Below, piece after piece: positions 41,142-49,772 of a stretch of DNA of 64,000 bases. How positions within the stretch are numbered: position 1 is the first letter of the stretch; each line of letters opens with the position of its first letter. The DNA comes from Verrucomicrobiota bacterium (GTDB taxonomy: Bacteria > Verrucomicrobiota > Verrucomicrobiia > Verrucomicrobiales > Akkermansiaceae): NCBI GenBank assembly GCA_017301995.1, contig JAFLEH010000020.1:1-64000 (forward strand), in the 5' to 3' direction. The translations under genes were made by a program, and so were the position numbers. The notes under the pieces are model-generated. The model was not told the DNA's origin. It worked only from the letters and a program-made list of their open reading frames with translations, and did not search any database.

Positions 41142-42176
41142 ATGCATGCGAAAACCGGATGGTGGGTGATGGGCGGCCTTTTGCTGGCCGGGATGGCGCG
41201 CGCCGAGGTGACGGACTTCCCGTCCGGCGGCGTCCGCAAGACACCGGTGGCCGTGGCGGGCGGGCGCGCCGTGACGCCGCCGAGCGCGCCCCGACTGCCG
41301 ATGCGCACCGTTTTCAAGGGAGAGAACAAATTCCGCGCGATCGTGGCCAAGGCCGAACGCGAAAACTGGCGCAACCTGCCGCTCCCGCAGCGCACGATGC
41401 GGGTGGCCCGCGAAATGGTGGGAACCCGGTATGAAAACTACACGCTCGAAGTGGATGACCGGATCGAATCGCCGGTGGTCAATCTGACCGAGATGGATTG
41501 TTGGACGTTTTACGAGAACGCCCTGGCGATCTCGCGCATGCTGCGTTACAAACCCGGACCCTATCAACCGCAGGACATGCTGCACATGATCGAACTGGAG
41601 CGCTACCGCAGCGGCATCTGTACCGGCAGCTATCTGAGCCGCATGCACCATCTGGAGGAGGTGTTTTACGACAACCAGCGGCGCGGATACGCCGCCAACA
41701 TCACCCCGCGGCTCCCCGGGGCCGAACGCATGCGCCGCGAGATCCGCGAGATGACCGTCCAGTGGAAAAACTACCGATATCTGAAAGCCAACCCCTCGCT
41801 GATCGAACCGATGGGCCGCATCGAGGCGCAGGTTTCGCGCCTGCCCGTCTATCATATTCCCAAGTCCCGCGCCCGCGCCGCCGAAGCCTATCTTCAGGAC
41901 GGCGACATCTGCGCCATCACCACCACAGCGACCTTTGGTTACACCTCGCATGTGGGCCTCATCATGCGGATCAAGGACCGCGCCTATTTCGTCCATGCCA
42001 CCTCCGACCGCGACAAGGGCCGGATGGTCATCATCGACCGTCCGATCACGGATTATCTGAATGGCGGAGCCAGTCACGCCGGGTTTGTCATTTGCCGTCC
42101 CAGCGATCTGCCGCCTTCGGCGTTGTGGCAGAAGCCCGTCGCGGAACGCCAGACCGAGCCCCGCAAGGGATCGTGA
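41142..42176 (+). CDS. exported DUF1460 amidase-like protein (NlpC/P60-type fold)
   Basis: A 344-residue exported protein; residues 1-19 form a signal peptide ending ARA. The rest matches the DUF1460 family, annotated N-acetylmuramoyl-L-alanine amidase-like. It has MDCWTFYENALA with the probable catalytic Cys, CTGSYLSRMHHLEEV, and SHVGLIMR with the probable catalytic His. Family structures are cysteine-peptidase-like, and a role in peptidoglycan trimming is expected in the periplasm. The start could also be the ATG 12 bases upstream. The 3' end is six bases from the convergent ABC-2 permease gene. Confidence 0.82.
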   Translation: MHAKTGWWVMGGLLLAGMARAEVTDFPSGGVRKTPVAVAGGRAVTPPSAPRLPMRTVFKGENKFRAIVAKAERENWRNLPLPQRTMRVAREMVGTRYENYTLEVDDRIESPVVNLTEMDCWTFYENALAISRMLRYKPGPYQPQDMLHMIELERYRSGICTGSYLSRMHHLEEVFYDNQRRGYAANITPRLPGAERMRREIREMTVQWKNYRYLKANPSLIEPMGRIEAQVSRLPVYHIPKSRARAAEAYLQDGDICAITTTATFGYTSHVGLIMRIKDRAYFVHATSDRDKGRMVIIDRPITDYLNGGASHAGFVICRPSDLPPSALWQKPVAERQTEPRKGS

Positions 42177-42182
42177 CCCATG

Positions 42183-42980
42183 TTATTGCGTCGCAAACTT
42201 GGTTAGAAGGCCCCGACTGCGGGTGAGGCGGAGGATCCAGGCGAAGAGGCCTCCGGCGAGGGCGAGAAAGACCCCGTTGAGGGCCAGCGCCCAACCGAGG
42301 GTGGCCGGGTTCATGGTGCCGGTGGCCATCACCTCGCGCATGCCCTCGAAGACATGGGTGGCCGGAAACGCGCGCGCGACCGGCTGAAGCCAGGCGGGCA
42401 GGGAACTCACCGGATAGAAAACCGCCACCACCGGCTGGATGAAAAACGGCACCGCCCAGGCCAGCGACTCCGCGGCCTGGCCCCAGCGCAGGATCAACGC
42501 GGTGGAAATCATGCCCAACGACCAGCCGAACAATAGAAGATTGATGAAAAACGGCAGCAGCCACCATTCGAGCGTGAACACATTGAACGCATAGGCCAGC
42601 CAACCCACGCAAACCAGCGCGGTGGCGGTCACCCCGATCCGCATCAGGCCCACCACGAAGGTGGCCGCCAGATACTCGGCGGTCCGCACCGGCGCCACGA
42701 AGATATTGAGCAGATTGCGGGTCCAGACATCCTCCAGAAACGAAATCGCCACCCCCTGTTGCGCGCGGAACAGGATGTCCCAGAGGATCATCGCGCCTAT
42801 CAGCCATGTGAAAACTCCCGGCGTGTCCGCGCCGACGCTCTTTTGCAGATAGACGGTTAGGAAGCCCCATACCAGCAGATCGACCATCGGCCAGAACACC
42901 ATTTCCACCATCCGGACCGGACTCCGGGTGTAGAGGTAAACGTAGCGCGAACACAGCGCGAGCACGATGCGGGGATTCAT
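42183..42980 (-). CDS. ABC-2 type transporter permease
   Basis: A 265-residue inner-membrane protein with six hydrophobic segments and the ABC-2 family feature FPATHVFEGMREVMATG between helices five and six. It would be the membrane half of an exporter of a polysaccharide, lipid or drug. Its start overlaps the stop of the ATPase gene by four bases, so the two make one transporter. The substrate cannot be told. Confidence 0.88.
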   Translation of the reverse strand: MNPRIVLALCSRYVYLYTRSPVRMVEMVFWPMVDLLVWGFLTVYLQKSVGADTPGVFTWLIGAMILWDILFRAQQGVAISFLEDVWTRNLLNIFVAPVRTAEYLAATFVVGLMRIGVTATALVCVGWLAYAFNVFTLEWWLLPFFINLLLFGWSLGMISTALILRWGQAAESLAWAVPFFIQPVVAVFYPVSSLPAWLQPVARAFPATHVFEGMREVMATGTMNPATLGWALALNGVFLALAGGLFAWILRLTRSRGLLTKFATQ

Positions 42981-43771
42981 GGGGCGGGCGGGTTGTCCGG
43001 ATCGTCCTCCAACTCGCCGCTGCGGGCGATGCGGATGAACACGTTCTCCAGGGATTGTTCGGCGGACCTACGGAGGATTTCCGCGGGCGATCCCTCGGCC
43101 ACGATGCGCCCCTTGTGCAGGAAAATCACGCGGTCGCAGACCTCCTCGATGTCGCGCATGTTGTGGGACGTGTAGAGGATCGCCACGTTGCGCTCGTCGC
43201 GCGCGCGGCGCACCACCTTGCGCACCTTGTCGGCGATGTCGGGATCGAGGCTGGCGGTCGGCTCGTCGAGCATCAGCAGCTCCGGATCGTTGAGAAACGC
43301 CTTGCACAGGTTCACGCGGGTGGATTCGCCGGCGGATAGCTGGCCGGTCACGCGGTCGCGCAAATGCGCCACCTCCAGCCGCTCCAACAATTCGTCGATC
43401 TTCCGCCGCGGCTTGGGAACACCGTAGATCCGCGCGAACACCAGCAGGTTCTGCCAGACTTTCAGATTGCCGGGCAAACTGACGTAGGACGAGGAAAAGT
43501 TCGTTTTGCGCAGGATTTCCACCCGGTGCTTGTGCAGTTCGAGGCCGAAGGCAAACAGGTTTCCGCTGGTGGGCAGGGTCAGGCCTAACAGGCAATTCAT
43601 CGCGGTGGTTTTGCCGGCGCCGTTGGCTCCCAACAATCCAAGCACCTCGCCGCGGCGCAGTTGGAAACTGAAACGGTCCAACGCCCGGGTACCGGAGAAC
43701 TCACGGGTGAGTTCCACGGCTTCAAGAATCGGCTCGGCGGTTTCGCGCATACGGGTCACGACCGTTGCCAC
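42977..43771 (-). CDS. ABC transporter ATP-binding protein
   Basis: A 264-residue ATPase with Walker A GANGAGKTT near residue 50, the signature LSAGESTR near 152, Walker B LLMLDEPTASLDPD and the switch His in TSHNM. The closest type is the ABC-2 exporter ATPase group. The start at 43771 or at the in-frame MRETAEP 21 bases downstream is possible. It pairs with the overlapping permease gene. The C-terminal 30 residues are acidic and Pro-rich. Confidence 0.9.
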   Translation of the reverse strand: MATVVTRMRETAEPILEAVELTREFSGTRALDRFSFQLRRGEVLGLLGANGAGKTTAMNCLLGLTLPTSGNLFAFGLELHKHRVEILRKTNFSSSYVSLPGNLKVWQNLLVFARIYGVPKPRRKIDELLERLEVAHLRDRVTGQLSAGESTRVNLCKAFLNDPELLMLDEPTASLDPDIADKVRKVVRRARDERNVAILYTSHNMRDIEEVCDRVIFLHKGRIVAEGSPAEILRRSAEQSLENVFIRIARSGELEDDPDNPPAP

Positions 43772-43867
43772 GGCAGGGACGGTTTGTCAAGCGGCCCGCG
43801 GCCACGACGGATTATCCGCCGAGGCGATGTTGCTCCCGGCGGCGGAGTGTGCTTCACTCACCGCGAC

Positions 43868-44815
43868 ATGAGCACACGCCCCAGTCCAATCCTGACACGC
43901 CGCCATTTCATCGCGACCGCCGGCGCTCTGGCGGGCACGGGTTTGCTGGAGGCCCAGCCGGTCCGGCTGGCAACCACGCCCGCGACCGGATTCCGGTTCT
44001 GCCTGAATCTATCCACCATCCGCGGGCAGAATCTCGATCTGGTGAAAGAGTTGGAGATTGCCGCCAAGGCCGGCTACGACGCGATCGAACCGTGGCTCGG
44101 GAAACTGCACGAGTTTGTGGCCAAGGGAGGATCCCTGAAAGATCTCCGGCGGCGGATCGGGGACCTCGGTCTAACCGTCGAAAGCGCGATCGGTTTCGCC
44201 ACCTGGATCGTCGATGACGAAACGCAGCGGGCGAAGGGCATGGAAGAGGCCAAACGCGATATGGAACTGCTGGCCGAAATCGGCGGCAAGCGAATCGCCG
44301 CGTCGCCCGCGGGAGCGAATGCCGCGGTGGCGCTCGACGCCGCGGCCGCCCGATACCGGGAGTTGCTGGATCTCGGCAAATCGATAGGCGTGATCCCGCA
44401 GATCGAGATGTGGGGCGGCCATCCGGCCGTGGGCACGGTGGCGAAGGCCGTTTTCATCGCGCTCCAGAGCGGCCATCCGGACGCTTGCTTTCTCGGTGAC
44501 GCCTATCACACGTTCAAGGGCGGTTGCGACTTCTCCTCATTCTCCTTGTTAGCCGGTCCGGCCTTGCGGGTCTTCCACATGAACGACTATCCGGCGGAGC
44601 CATCCCGCGAGGCGCTCACCGATGCCCACAGGGTCTATCCGGGCGATGGCATCGCGCCGTTGGCGGAACTGCTGCGGACATTCCTGCGCAATGGCGCCGC
44701 ACCGGTGCTTTCGTTGGAGTTGTTCAACAAGCAATACTGGGCGCTCGACCCGTTGGAAGTCGCCAAAACCGGCCTGGCGAAAATGCGCGCCGTGGCCGCG
44801 GCGGCGGAAGGCTGA
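43868..44815 (+). CDS. Tat-exported sugar phosphate isomerase/epimerase-like protein
   Basis: A 315-residue AP-endonuclease-2-type TIM barrel, the fold of xylose isomerase-like and hydroxypyruvate isomerase-like enzymes. The N-terminus TRRHFIATAG is a twin-arginine signal, so it is folded before export to the periplasm. Metal ligands are expected in QIEMWGGH, DAYHTFKGG, FHMNDYP and SLELFNK. The substrate is unknown, though its place near the pectin-type locus fits a keto sugar or uronate. The ATG at 43868 is chosen because it starts the Tat signal. The gene is divergent from the ABC transporter. Confidence 0.82.
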   Translation: MSTRPSPILTRRHFIATAGALAGTGLLEAQPVRLATTPATGFRFCLNLSTIRGQNLDLVKELEIAAKAGYDAIEPWLGKLHEFVAKGGSLKDLRRRIGDLGLTVESAIGFATWIVDDETQRAKGMEEAKRDMELLAEIGGKRIAASPAGANAAVALDAAAARYRELLDLGKSIGVIPQIEMWGGHPAVGTVAKAVFIALQSGHPDACFLGDAYHTFKGGCDFSSFSLLAGPALRVFHMNDYPAEPSREALTDAHRVYPGDGIAPLAELLRTFLRNGAAPVLSLELFNKQYWALDPLEVAKTGLAKMRAVAAAAEG

Positions 44816-44834
44816 TCGGCACCGGATCTATGAA

Positions 44835-44990
44835 CCCGTAATCCGAGGTTTAAGACAGTTTGGACGCTCGGATTGCCGCTGAACCGAGCGGACGCGAGAT
44901 AGACTGGCGCGAAGCGACAGCCCCGAAAGGGGGCCCGCCGGAGGGTGGGATCAACCACTGAGAACCACTGATTTCGCTGATTTTTTGTTT
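44835..44990. repeat. degraded palindromic element, copy 4
   Basis: It starts CCCGTAATCCGAGGTT, a mutated form of the left terminal repeat. It is joined to a stretch (TTAAGACAGTTTGGACGCTC, then GCCGCTGAA) that also follows the full copy at 7800-8018, and ends with CCACTGAGAACCACTGATTT, a piece of the inner arm. The right terminal repeat is absent. The bases up to 45118 hold nothing else that I recognise. Confidence 0.6.
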
Positions 44991-45118
44991 TGATCGGAAA
45001 AACGACTTCGGATGGTGGATTGGAGTCCGGCTGATTTTGTGGGGTTAGTGGCCTGTGAGTCCGCGTGCATCGGAAGCCGCCATTTTCCATACACGACAGC
45101 AGGAGAATCAAAGGAAAC

Positions 45119-45139
45119 TGACATTTTCTTTCAATGTCA
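45119..45139 (-). terminator. hairpin downstream of the restriction-enzyme remnant
   Basis: TGACATT and AATGTCA form a perfect seven-base-arm hairpin, 22 bases beyond the stop codon of the leftward remnant. On that strand it is followed by a T-rich stretch (GTTTCCTTTG). This looks like the original terminator of the lost gene. Confidence 0.5.
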
Positions 45140-45161
45140 TCTGAAGATGGCAAGCCCGCTT

Positions 45162-45365
45162 TCATTTGGAGGAGGTAATAGCGCCTTGGAGCATTTCTTC
45201 AAACTGGCTTTTCACCTTTTCCGCGAAATCCGCCTCGATGGCATAGACATCGCAGAACTCCGCGAACGCCCAGCGGCCGTGGGTGGCGAGGTGGTTCACG
45301 CCGATCAGCCGCATGTGGCGTACCCAAAGTGGCTGTCCCTTCTTTCGCCGCAGCCGCGGCGGTGC
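45162..45365 (-). pseudogene. C-terminal remnant of type III restriction enzyme Res subunit
   Basis: Reading leftward from the stop codon of the pectate-lyase-like gene and in the same frame, about 67 codons stay open to the TGA at 45162-45164. The segment contains PLWVRHMRLIGVN, then THGRWAFAEFCDVYAIEADF. The GRWAFAEF-x-DVYEIE wording is characteristic of the C-terminal end of type III restriction-modification Res subunits. The helicase and nuclease parts (normally about 900 residues) and the Mod partner are absent. It is therefore a fossil, cut at the boundary with the neighbouring gene. It could only be translated by read-through of the TAG at 45366 or from the internal ATG. Confidence 0.75.
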
Positions 45366-46868
45366 CTACCTCGCGCCGAGCCGGTGGAGGAGTTGGGCCT
45401 CGTGGAGGTTTTTGGGAGAAATCCGGTCCGGCGGGATTGCTTCGAACCAGCGTCCCTTGGGGTCGGTGGAAGGCTTGTCCTTGGTGGTTAGGGCCACCAG
45501 GTTCATCGAAGCGGGGCCGAAGCCACCGGGGTGGTGTTGCGGTTGCTCGGTGCGGATGTTCCAGAACGTGCCGCGCGCGCCACACTGCCTGCCCAGGTCC
45601 GCGCCGCCTCCGCAGTGCCAAAGGCGCGTTCCCTTGCCGGCGTCGATGTCGGTGAACACATTCTCGTAGGGCGCGCGCTTGTGGTGGTCGAAGCACAGAT
45701 CGGTGCCGCAACCGCACGAGGAAACGTTTCCCGCGCCGCCTTCCACCGAAATGTCGTGGATGTAGCGTTGCTCGATCCGAAAATGCGTTAGAATATTGTC
45801 ATGTCCGGACAGGGTGACGCCGTGATGGCCGAACACACCCTTGTTCTCCTTGACCCCGCGCAGCCGGCAGACCAGGCCGTCGATGGTGCAGAAACGGCCG
45901 CCGGCGAACACGCCGCTGTCGGAGTTGGTGATCACCAGGTCGCGCGCCCAACAGTGGGCGACGCCGTTGAACGCCACCGCGTTGAAGCCCAATTCGCTGA
46001 AATGGCCGCCGTATTCGCGCACCGGAAACTCGAAGCCTATCTGCTCGATCCCGCTTCCGGTCACTTGTGGCTGATAGAGCCGGACCTCCGGCATCCACTC
46101 GGGCCGGACGTCGATCCGCAACGGGCGATCCAACCGCAGCAGGTTGTCCGCCGTGGATCGCACCCGGGTGACAAACGAGGTCTTGTGGCTCGCGGGTTTG
46201 ATTTTCCCGACGTTCCCCGGATCGCCGGAGTAAAGATGTTCTAACAACGATTTTATCCCATCGTCGCGGACTTTGATTTCGATCCAGTTTCCGGCTGGGG
46301 CCTTTCCGCCGTGGGCGATCCGGATCTCGCGGTCGCCGCGTTTCGCGGGAGCGGTTGGCGCACCGATTTTCGCGCCGCGGTCGCCGCCTTTGAACCAGAC
46401 GATTCCGCCCGACCACGAGTAGTTGGACGTGCGTTTGCCGCTGGTGGTTTCGCCCCAGTTCGGTTTGATGTCGTTGAGGGGTTTCGGGCAGACCAGGATG
46501 GATCGTTCCGGGCCTTCACCCCGCAGCACCAGTCCGGGTTTGGTGATTTCGAGAATCGAGGTGATCCGGTAACGCCCTGCCGGGACCAGAATCGCGCCGC
46601 GCTCGGTCGCCCGGATCGCTTCGAGAAACGCCGCCGTATCATCCGCAATTCCATCGCCTTTCGCGCCGAATTTCCGCACGTTCGCGGTGATCTCGTATTT
46701 CGGCAGCGGCTTCTCACCGCAGGCATAGCCCGCGTAGGAAACATCCGGCAGCCGTCCGGCGGGGTCCCAGGCCTCGCCATTGGCTCCCCACAGCGCGGAC
46801 GGCGTCGCGGACGCCAGCGCGCATGCGGCGCCCGCCGTTCCCAAGGTGATTGCGATCCGTTTCATCAT
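45366..46868 (-). CDS. secreted pectate-lyase-superfamily beta-helix protein
   Basis: A 500-residue exported protein with a signal peptide (to about residue 22). The motif NVRKFGAKGDGIADDTAAFLEAI is the typical start of the pectate lyase 3/GH28-like right-handed beta-helix family. The helix repeats fill the rest, with GLVLRGEGPERSILV and later Asn/His-rich turns. No GH28 catalytic triad is evident, so it may be a lyase or a DUF4955-like protein. Several cysteines cluster in SSCGCGTDLCFDHH. It belongs to the leftward locus with the MFS transporter and GH28. The stop codon is followed directly by the restriction-enzyme remnant in the same frame. Confidence 0.8.
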   Translation of the reverse strand: MMKRIAITLGTAGAACALASATPSALWGANGEAWDPAGRLPDVSYAGYACGEKPLPKYEITANVRKFGAKGDGIADDTAAFLEAIRATERGAILVPAGRYRITSILEITKPGLVLRGEGPERSILVCPKPLNDIKPNWGETTSGKRTSNYSWSGGIVWFKGGDRGAKIGAPTAPAKRGDREIRIAHGGKAPAGNWIEIKVRDDGIKSLLEHLYSGDPGNVGKIKPASHKTSFVTRVRSTADNLLRLDRPLRIDVRPEWMPEVRLYQPQVTGSGIEQIGFEFPVREYGGHFSELGFNAVAFNGVAHCWARDLVITNSDSGVFAGGRFCTIDGLVCRLRGVKENKGVFGHHGVTLSGHDNILTHFRIEQRYIHDISVEGGAGNVSSCGCGTDLCFDHHKRAPYENVFTDIDAGKGTRLWHCGGGADLGRQCGARGTFWNIRTEQPQHHPGGFGPASMNLVALTTKDKPSTDPKGRWFEAIPPDRISPKNLHEAQLLHRLGAR

Positions 46869-46930
46869 GGAAGAAGAAAACGCGGGGATTGGGCGGTTCT
46901 GTCAGCGTTCCGCCATCTAACCGAACGGAA

Positions 46931-48232
46931 TCACGTCGGATTCGGCGCGCCATCGGGTGGGCCTGGCACCGTTTCCTCGGCCTCGCGGCGGTCCGTTTCG
47001 CGGATGATTTTCAGATAGAACAGGGTGCCCGCCAGATAGAGGACCGAGGTGGTGATGAAGACCATCCAATACGGCAGTTCGGCGGCGCGCAGGACTTGGA
47101 ACACCCGCGCCGCCAGCCACCAGGAGCCGCTCCAGATGGCGCCGTTGCAGGCGCTCATCAGCTCGCGGTTGCGCTCGCCCACGTAGGACATCGTCAGTTC
47201 GCTGATCGCCGGGCCGGCCATGCTCATCAGCGGCTGGCGGACGATGAAACACAGCACCGCCATCGGCAGGGCCCACCACATCGCGGTCCATAGCTCGGTT
47301 AGACCCATCACCGCCAGCAGCAGCACCGCCATGCCCTGTACGCCGACGATCGCGCCGCGCCAGCCGAATTTCCGCTTCACCTCGGGCACCAGCAGGCCCG
47401 CGAACAGCACCAGCACGTTGCTAACCGTGCCGTAGGCCGAATACCGCGCCGCGTCCACATGATGGACCGTGTTGAAAAACAGGTTGAGGAACTGGATGCT
47501 AAGCCCCGCGCCGGTGGCGATGCACAGGGTGGGCGTTAGCGAGCGCAGCAGCACCGGCATGTCCGCGCGGTGGACGTGCAGCCAGCGCCGCGCCACCCCA
47601 GGGGCGGGCGGCGGATTGGGCAGCCGGGCGTAGATGAACGGCGCGCCGAGCCCCGCTACGGTGAGGACCAGCAACGTGGCGTATTCGTCGAACCGGAAAC
47701 GCGTTCCTAACAATGAGATCTCGCCGATCCCCTGCAAAGTGCTGGAAAGCAGTCCGCCGCAGATGCTCGCCGCGGCCCAGGTGGCGAACAGCAGGCTCAG
47801 CGCCTCGCTCGATTTCTCCGGGGGCACCATCCGCAGGGTGAGCGGCAGGCTCGCCACGTTGAGGATCAGCCCGGCGAAGCCCATCAGCAGGAAGCACACG
47901 TTCGCCAGGCCCATCGCCTCGAACCGAACCGTCTCCAGGGCCGCCAGCGCCATCAGCGGAAACAGCGTAGCGCCGATCACCAGCGGCATTTTCAGGCGCT
48001 GGCCGCGCAGCCACAATCCGGCCGGAATCGCCAGAAAGAATGTCGCCACAAACCGCTGGGAGGACAGCGCGGCGATCGTCGGATCATCCAGGTGGTGCGC
48101 CTTGAGGAAGAGATTCAGCAGCAGGAACTGCGCGGTGTTGATCAGGTTGATCAGAAATTGGCCGCAGGCAAACAGGATCACGCACCGAGGCAGGGTGCGG
48201 TAGCGATCCAACCATGCGGGCAAACGGGGCAT
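46931..48232 (-). CDS. MFS transporter
   Basis: A 433-residue integral membrane protein with twelve hydrophobic segments in two six-helix halves joined by a basic cytoplasmic linker around residues 205-225. No substrate-specific motif is recognised. Its place between a pectate-lyase-like gene and a GH28 gene, all leftward, suggests uptake of an oligo- or monosaccharide released by these enzymes (inference). It ends 62 bases before the signal-peptide gene downstream. Confidence 0.85.
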   Translation of the reverse strand: MPRLPAWLDRYRTLPRCVILFACGQFLINLINTAQFLLLNLFLKAHHLDDPTIAALSSQRFVATFFLAIPAGLWLRGQRLKMPLVIGATLFPLMALAALETVRFEAMGLANVCFLLMGFAGLILNVASLPLTLRMVPPEKSSEALSLLFATWAAASICGGLLSSTLQGIGEISLLGTRFRFDEYATLLVLTVAGLGAPFIYARLPNPPPAPGVARRWLHVHRADMPVLLRSLTPTLCIATGAGLSIQFLNLFFNTVHHVDAARYSAYGTVSNVLVLFAGLLVPEVKRKFGWRGAIVGVQGMAVLLLAVMGLTELWTAMWWALPMAVLCFIVRQPLMSMAGPAISELTMSYVGERNRELMSACNGAIWSGSWWLAARVFQVLRAAELPYWMVFITTSVLYLAGTLFYLKIIRETDRREAEETVPGPPDGAPNPT

Positions 48233-48308
48233 CGGCAGTGACTGTTAGGCGGGGGCGGCCCAACGGTGGCCGTCCGGTCCCGCGCGGTCAAGCCACAATG
48301 CGCCGCCG

Positions 48309-49595
48309 CTATTTCGCCGCTCCCGGAGCGGTCGCGGGTTTGCCGTTCACACGGACATTGCGGAACACCGGGTCTTTGAGCGCCGGCGACTTGAGGTCCG
48401 GTTCCGCGAGGGTGAGTTCGATATTCTCGAAGGTGATGTTTTCAATCACCGTTTGGCCCGGATTGCCCTCGATGACGCCAAACGCGCCGTATTTGCCGCG
48501 GATGTTGGAAAGGGTGATGTCGCGCACGGCGGATTGGGGAGGCTTTTCGCCCTTGAGATCGAAATACTGTTTCCAGGGTCGGATGGAAACCAGCGCGCCC
48601 GCGGGGTTTTCGAGTGTCAGATCCTGATAGCGGATGCGCTCGTAGTGCTGCGGCGTGTCGGGGCGCAACTTGAAATTCAGTACGTTCATTTCACCGAGAA
48701 CCCGGCATTTTTCCACCGTGAGGTCGCGCACGAGCGTGGCCTCGCTGCCCAGCGTGACCGCCGCGTGGCCGCGTCTGAACTCGCACCCGGTCACCCGCAC
48801 CCGCTCCACCGGCGGGCTATCGCGGTCCTCGGCGGCGCGGGGCCCTTTGGATCCTTTCAGCGCCACGCAATCGTCGGTCACCGAGAACACGCAGCCATCT
48901 ATCAGGACATCCTGGCAACTGTCCACGTCGATGCCGTCGGAACTCGGCGCCTGGTGGTAGTCGTCGGGCACCCGGAACGAGGCCTTTCTAACCACAACCT
49001 CGCGGCAGCGGTAGAGGTGGAGGTTCCAGAATTGCGAGTCCTTGAAGGTGACGCCTTCCACGGTGACGCCCTTGGAGTTCTCGATCAGGCAGAGCCGCGC
49101 GCGGGGGACGCTGAGGTTCTTGAAATTGGTCTTGTCCTTGACGGCGTCCCGTTCCTTCCAGAAGCGGTCCCACACCGGGCGCCCCGCGCCGTCGAGCGTG
49201 CCTTCGCCGGTTAGATGGAAACCATCGCAACCGTCCGCATTGACCAGCGCGGGGTTGAAACTTTCCTCGAAATGGCCCTCGATCCGTGTCCGGCGGGGCG
49301 GAAAATCGGCGATCGTGCCGGAACAGCGGAGCACGGCGCCGGCATCGAGGCGCAGGTGGACGCCGGATTTGAAAAACAGCGCGCCGGAAACGAACTCCCC
49401 CTTCGGAATCTCCACGGTCCCGCCGCCCTCAGCCGCCAAACGGTCGATCAGGGACTGGATCGCGCGGGTGTTGACGGTTTTCCCATCGCCGACGGCGCCG
49501 TGCTCGCTGATCGGAAACCGGTTGGCCGGCGAGGCTGTGGCAGGCAATACGGCGCAGGCTAACAGGAATAGGGTTCGGAGAACGGGATTTGGCAT
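48309..49595 (-). CDS. secreted GH28 glycoside hydrolase (polygalacturonase-like)
   Basis: A 428-residue exported protein (signal peptide to about residue 22) with a right-handed beta-helix. It starts with ISEHGAVGDGKTVNTRAIQSLID. The GH28 active-site pieces are seen in SSDGIDVDSC, SVTDDCVALK and RRGHAAVTLGSE, which correspond to the NTD, DD and GHG elements with some variation. It would hydrolyse alpha-linked galacturonan or rhamnogalacturonan in the periplasm or outside. The MPNPVLR start at 49595 gives the signal peptide; the longer frame upstream overlaps the divergent promoter region. Confidence 0.85.
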   Translation of the reverse strand: MPNPVLRTLFLLACAVLPATASPANRFPISEHGAVGDGKTVNTRAIQSLIDRLAAEGGGTVEIPKGEFVSGALFFKSGVHLRLDAGAVLRCSGTIADFPPRRTRIEGHFEESFNPALVNADGCDGFHLTGEGTLDGAGRPVWDRFWKERDAVKDKTNFKNLSVPRARLCLIENSKGVTVEGVTFKDSQFWNLHLYRCREVVVRKASFRVPDDYHQAPSSDGIDVDSCQDVLIDGCVFSVTDDCVALKGSKGPRAAEDRDSPPVERVRVTGCEFRRGHAAVTLGSEATLVRDLTVEKCRVLGEMNVLNFKLRPDTPQHYERIRYQDLTLENPAGALVSIRPWKQYFDLKGEKPPQSAVRDITLSNIRGKYGAFGVIEGNPGQTVIENITFENIELTLAEPDLKSPALKDPVFRNVRVNGKPATAPGAAK

Positions 49596-49772
49596 GGCGG
49601 AGTGGGTTTGGGTGGCGGAGTATAACGGGAGGAGGGAACAATGGAAAGGCCGGATAGATGCCGTACTCCGGTCAAAATGCTGGACAGCGGGGCGGTGGCA
49701 GGCATCCTTGGCGCGGGGAGGCGACGGCAGCCTTCCCACCATCCGATCCGCCGGAAATCCGGTCCACATGAT

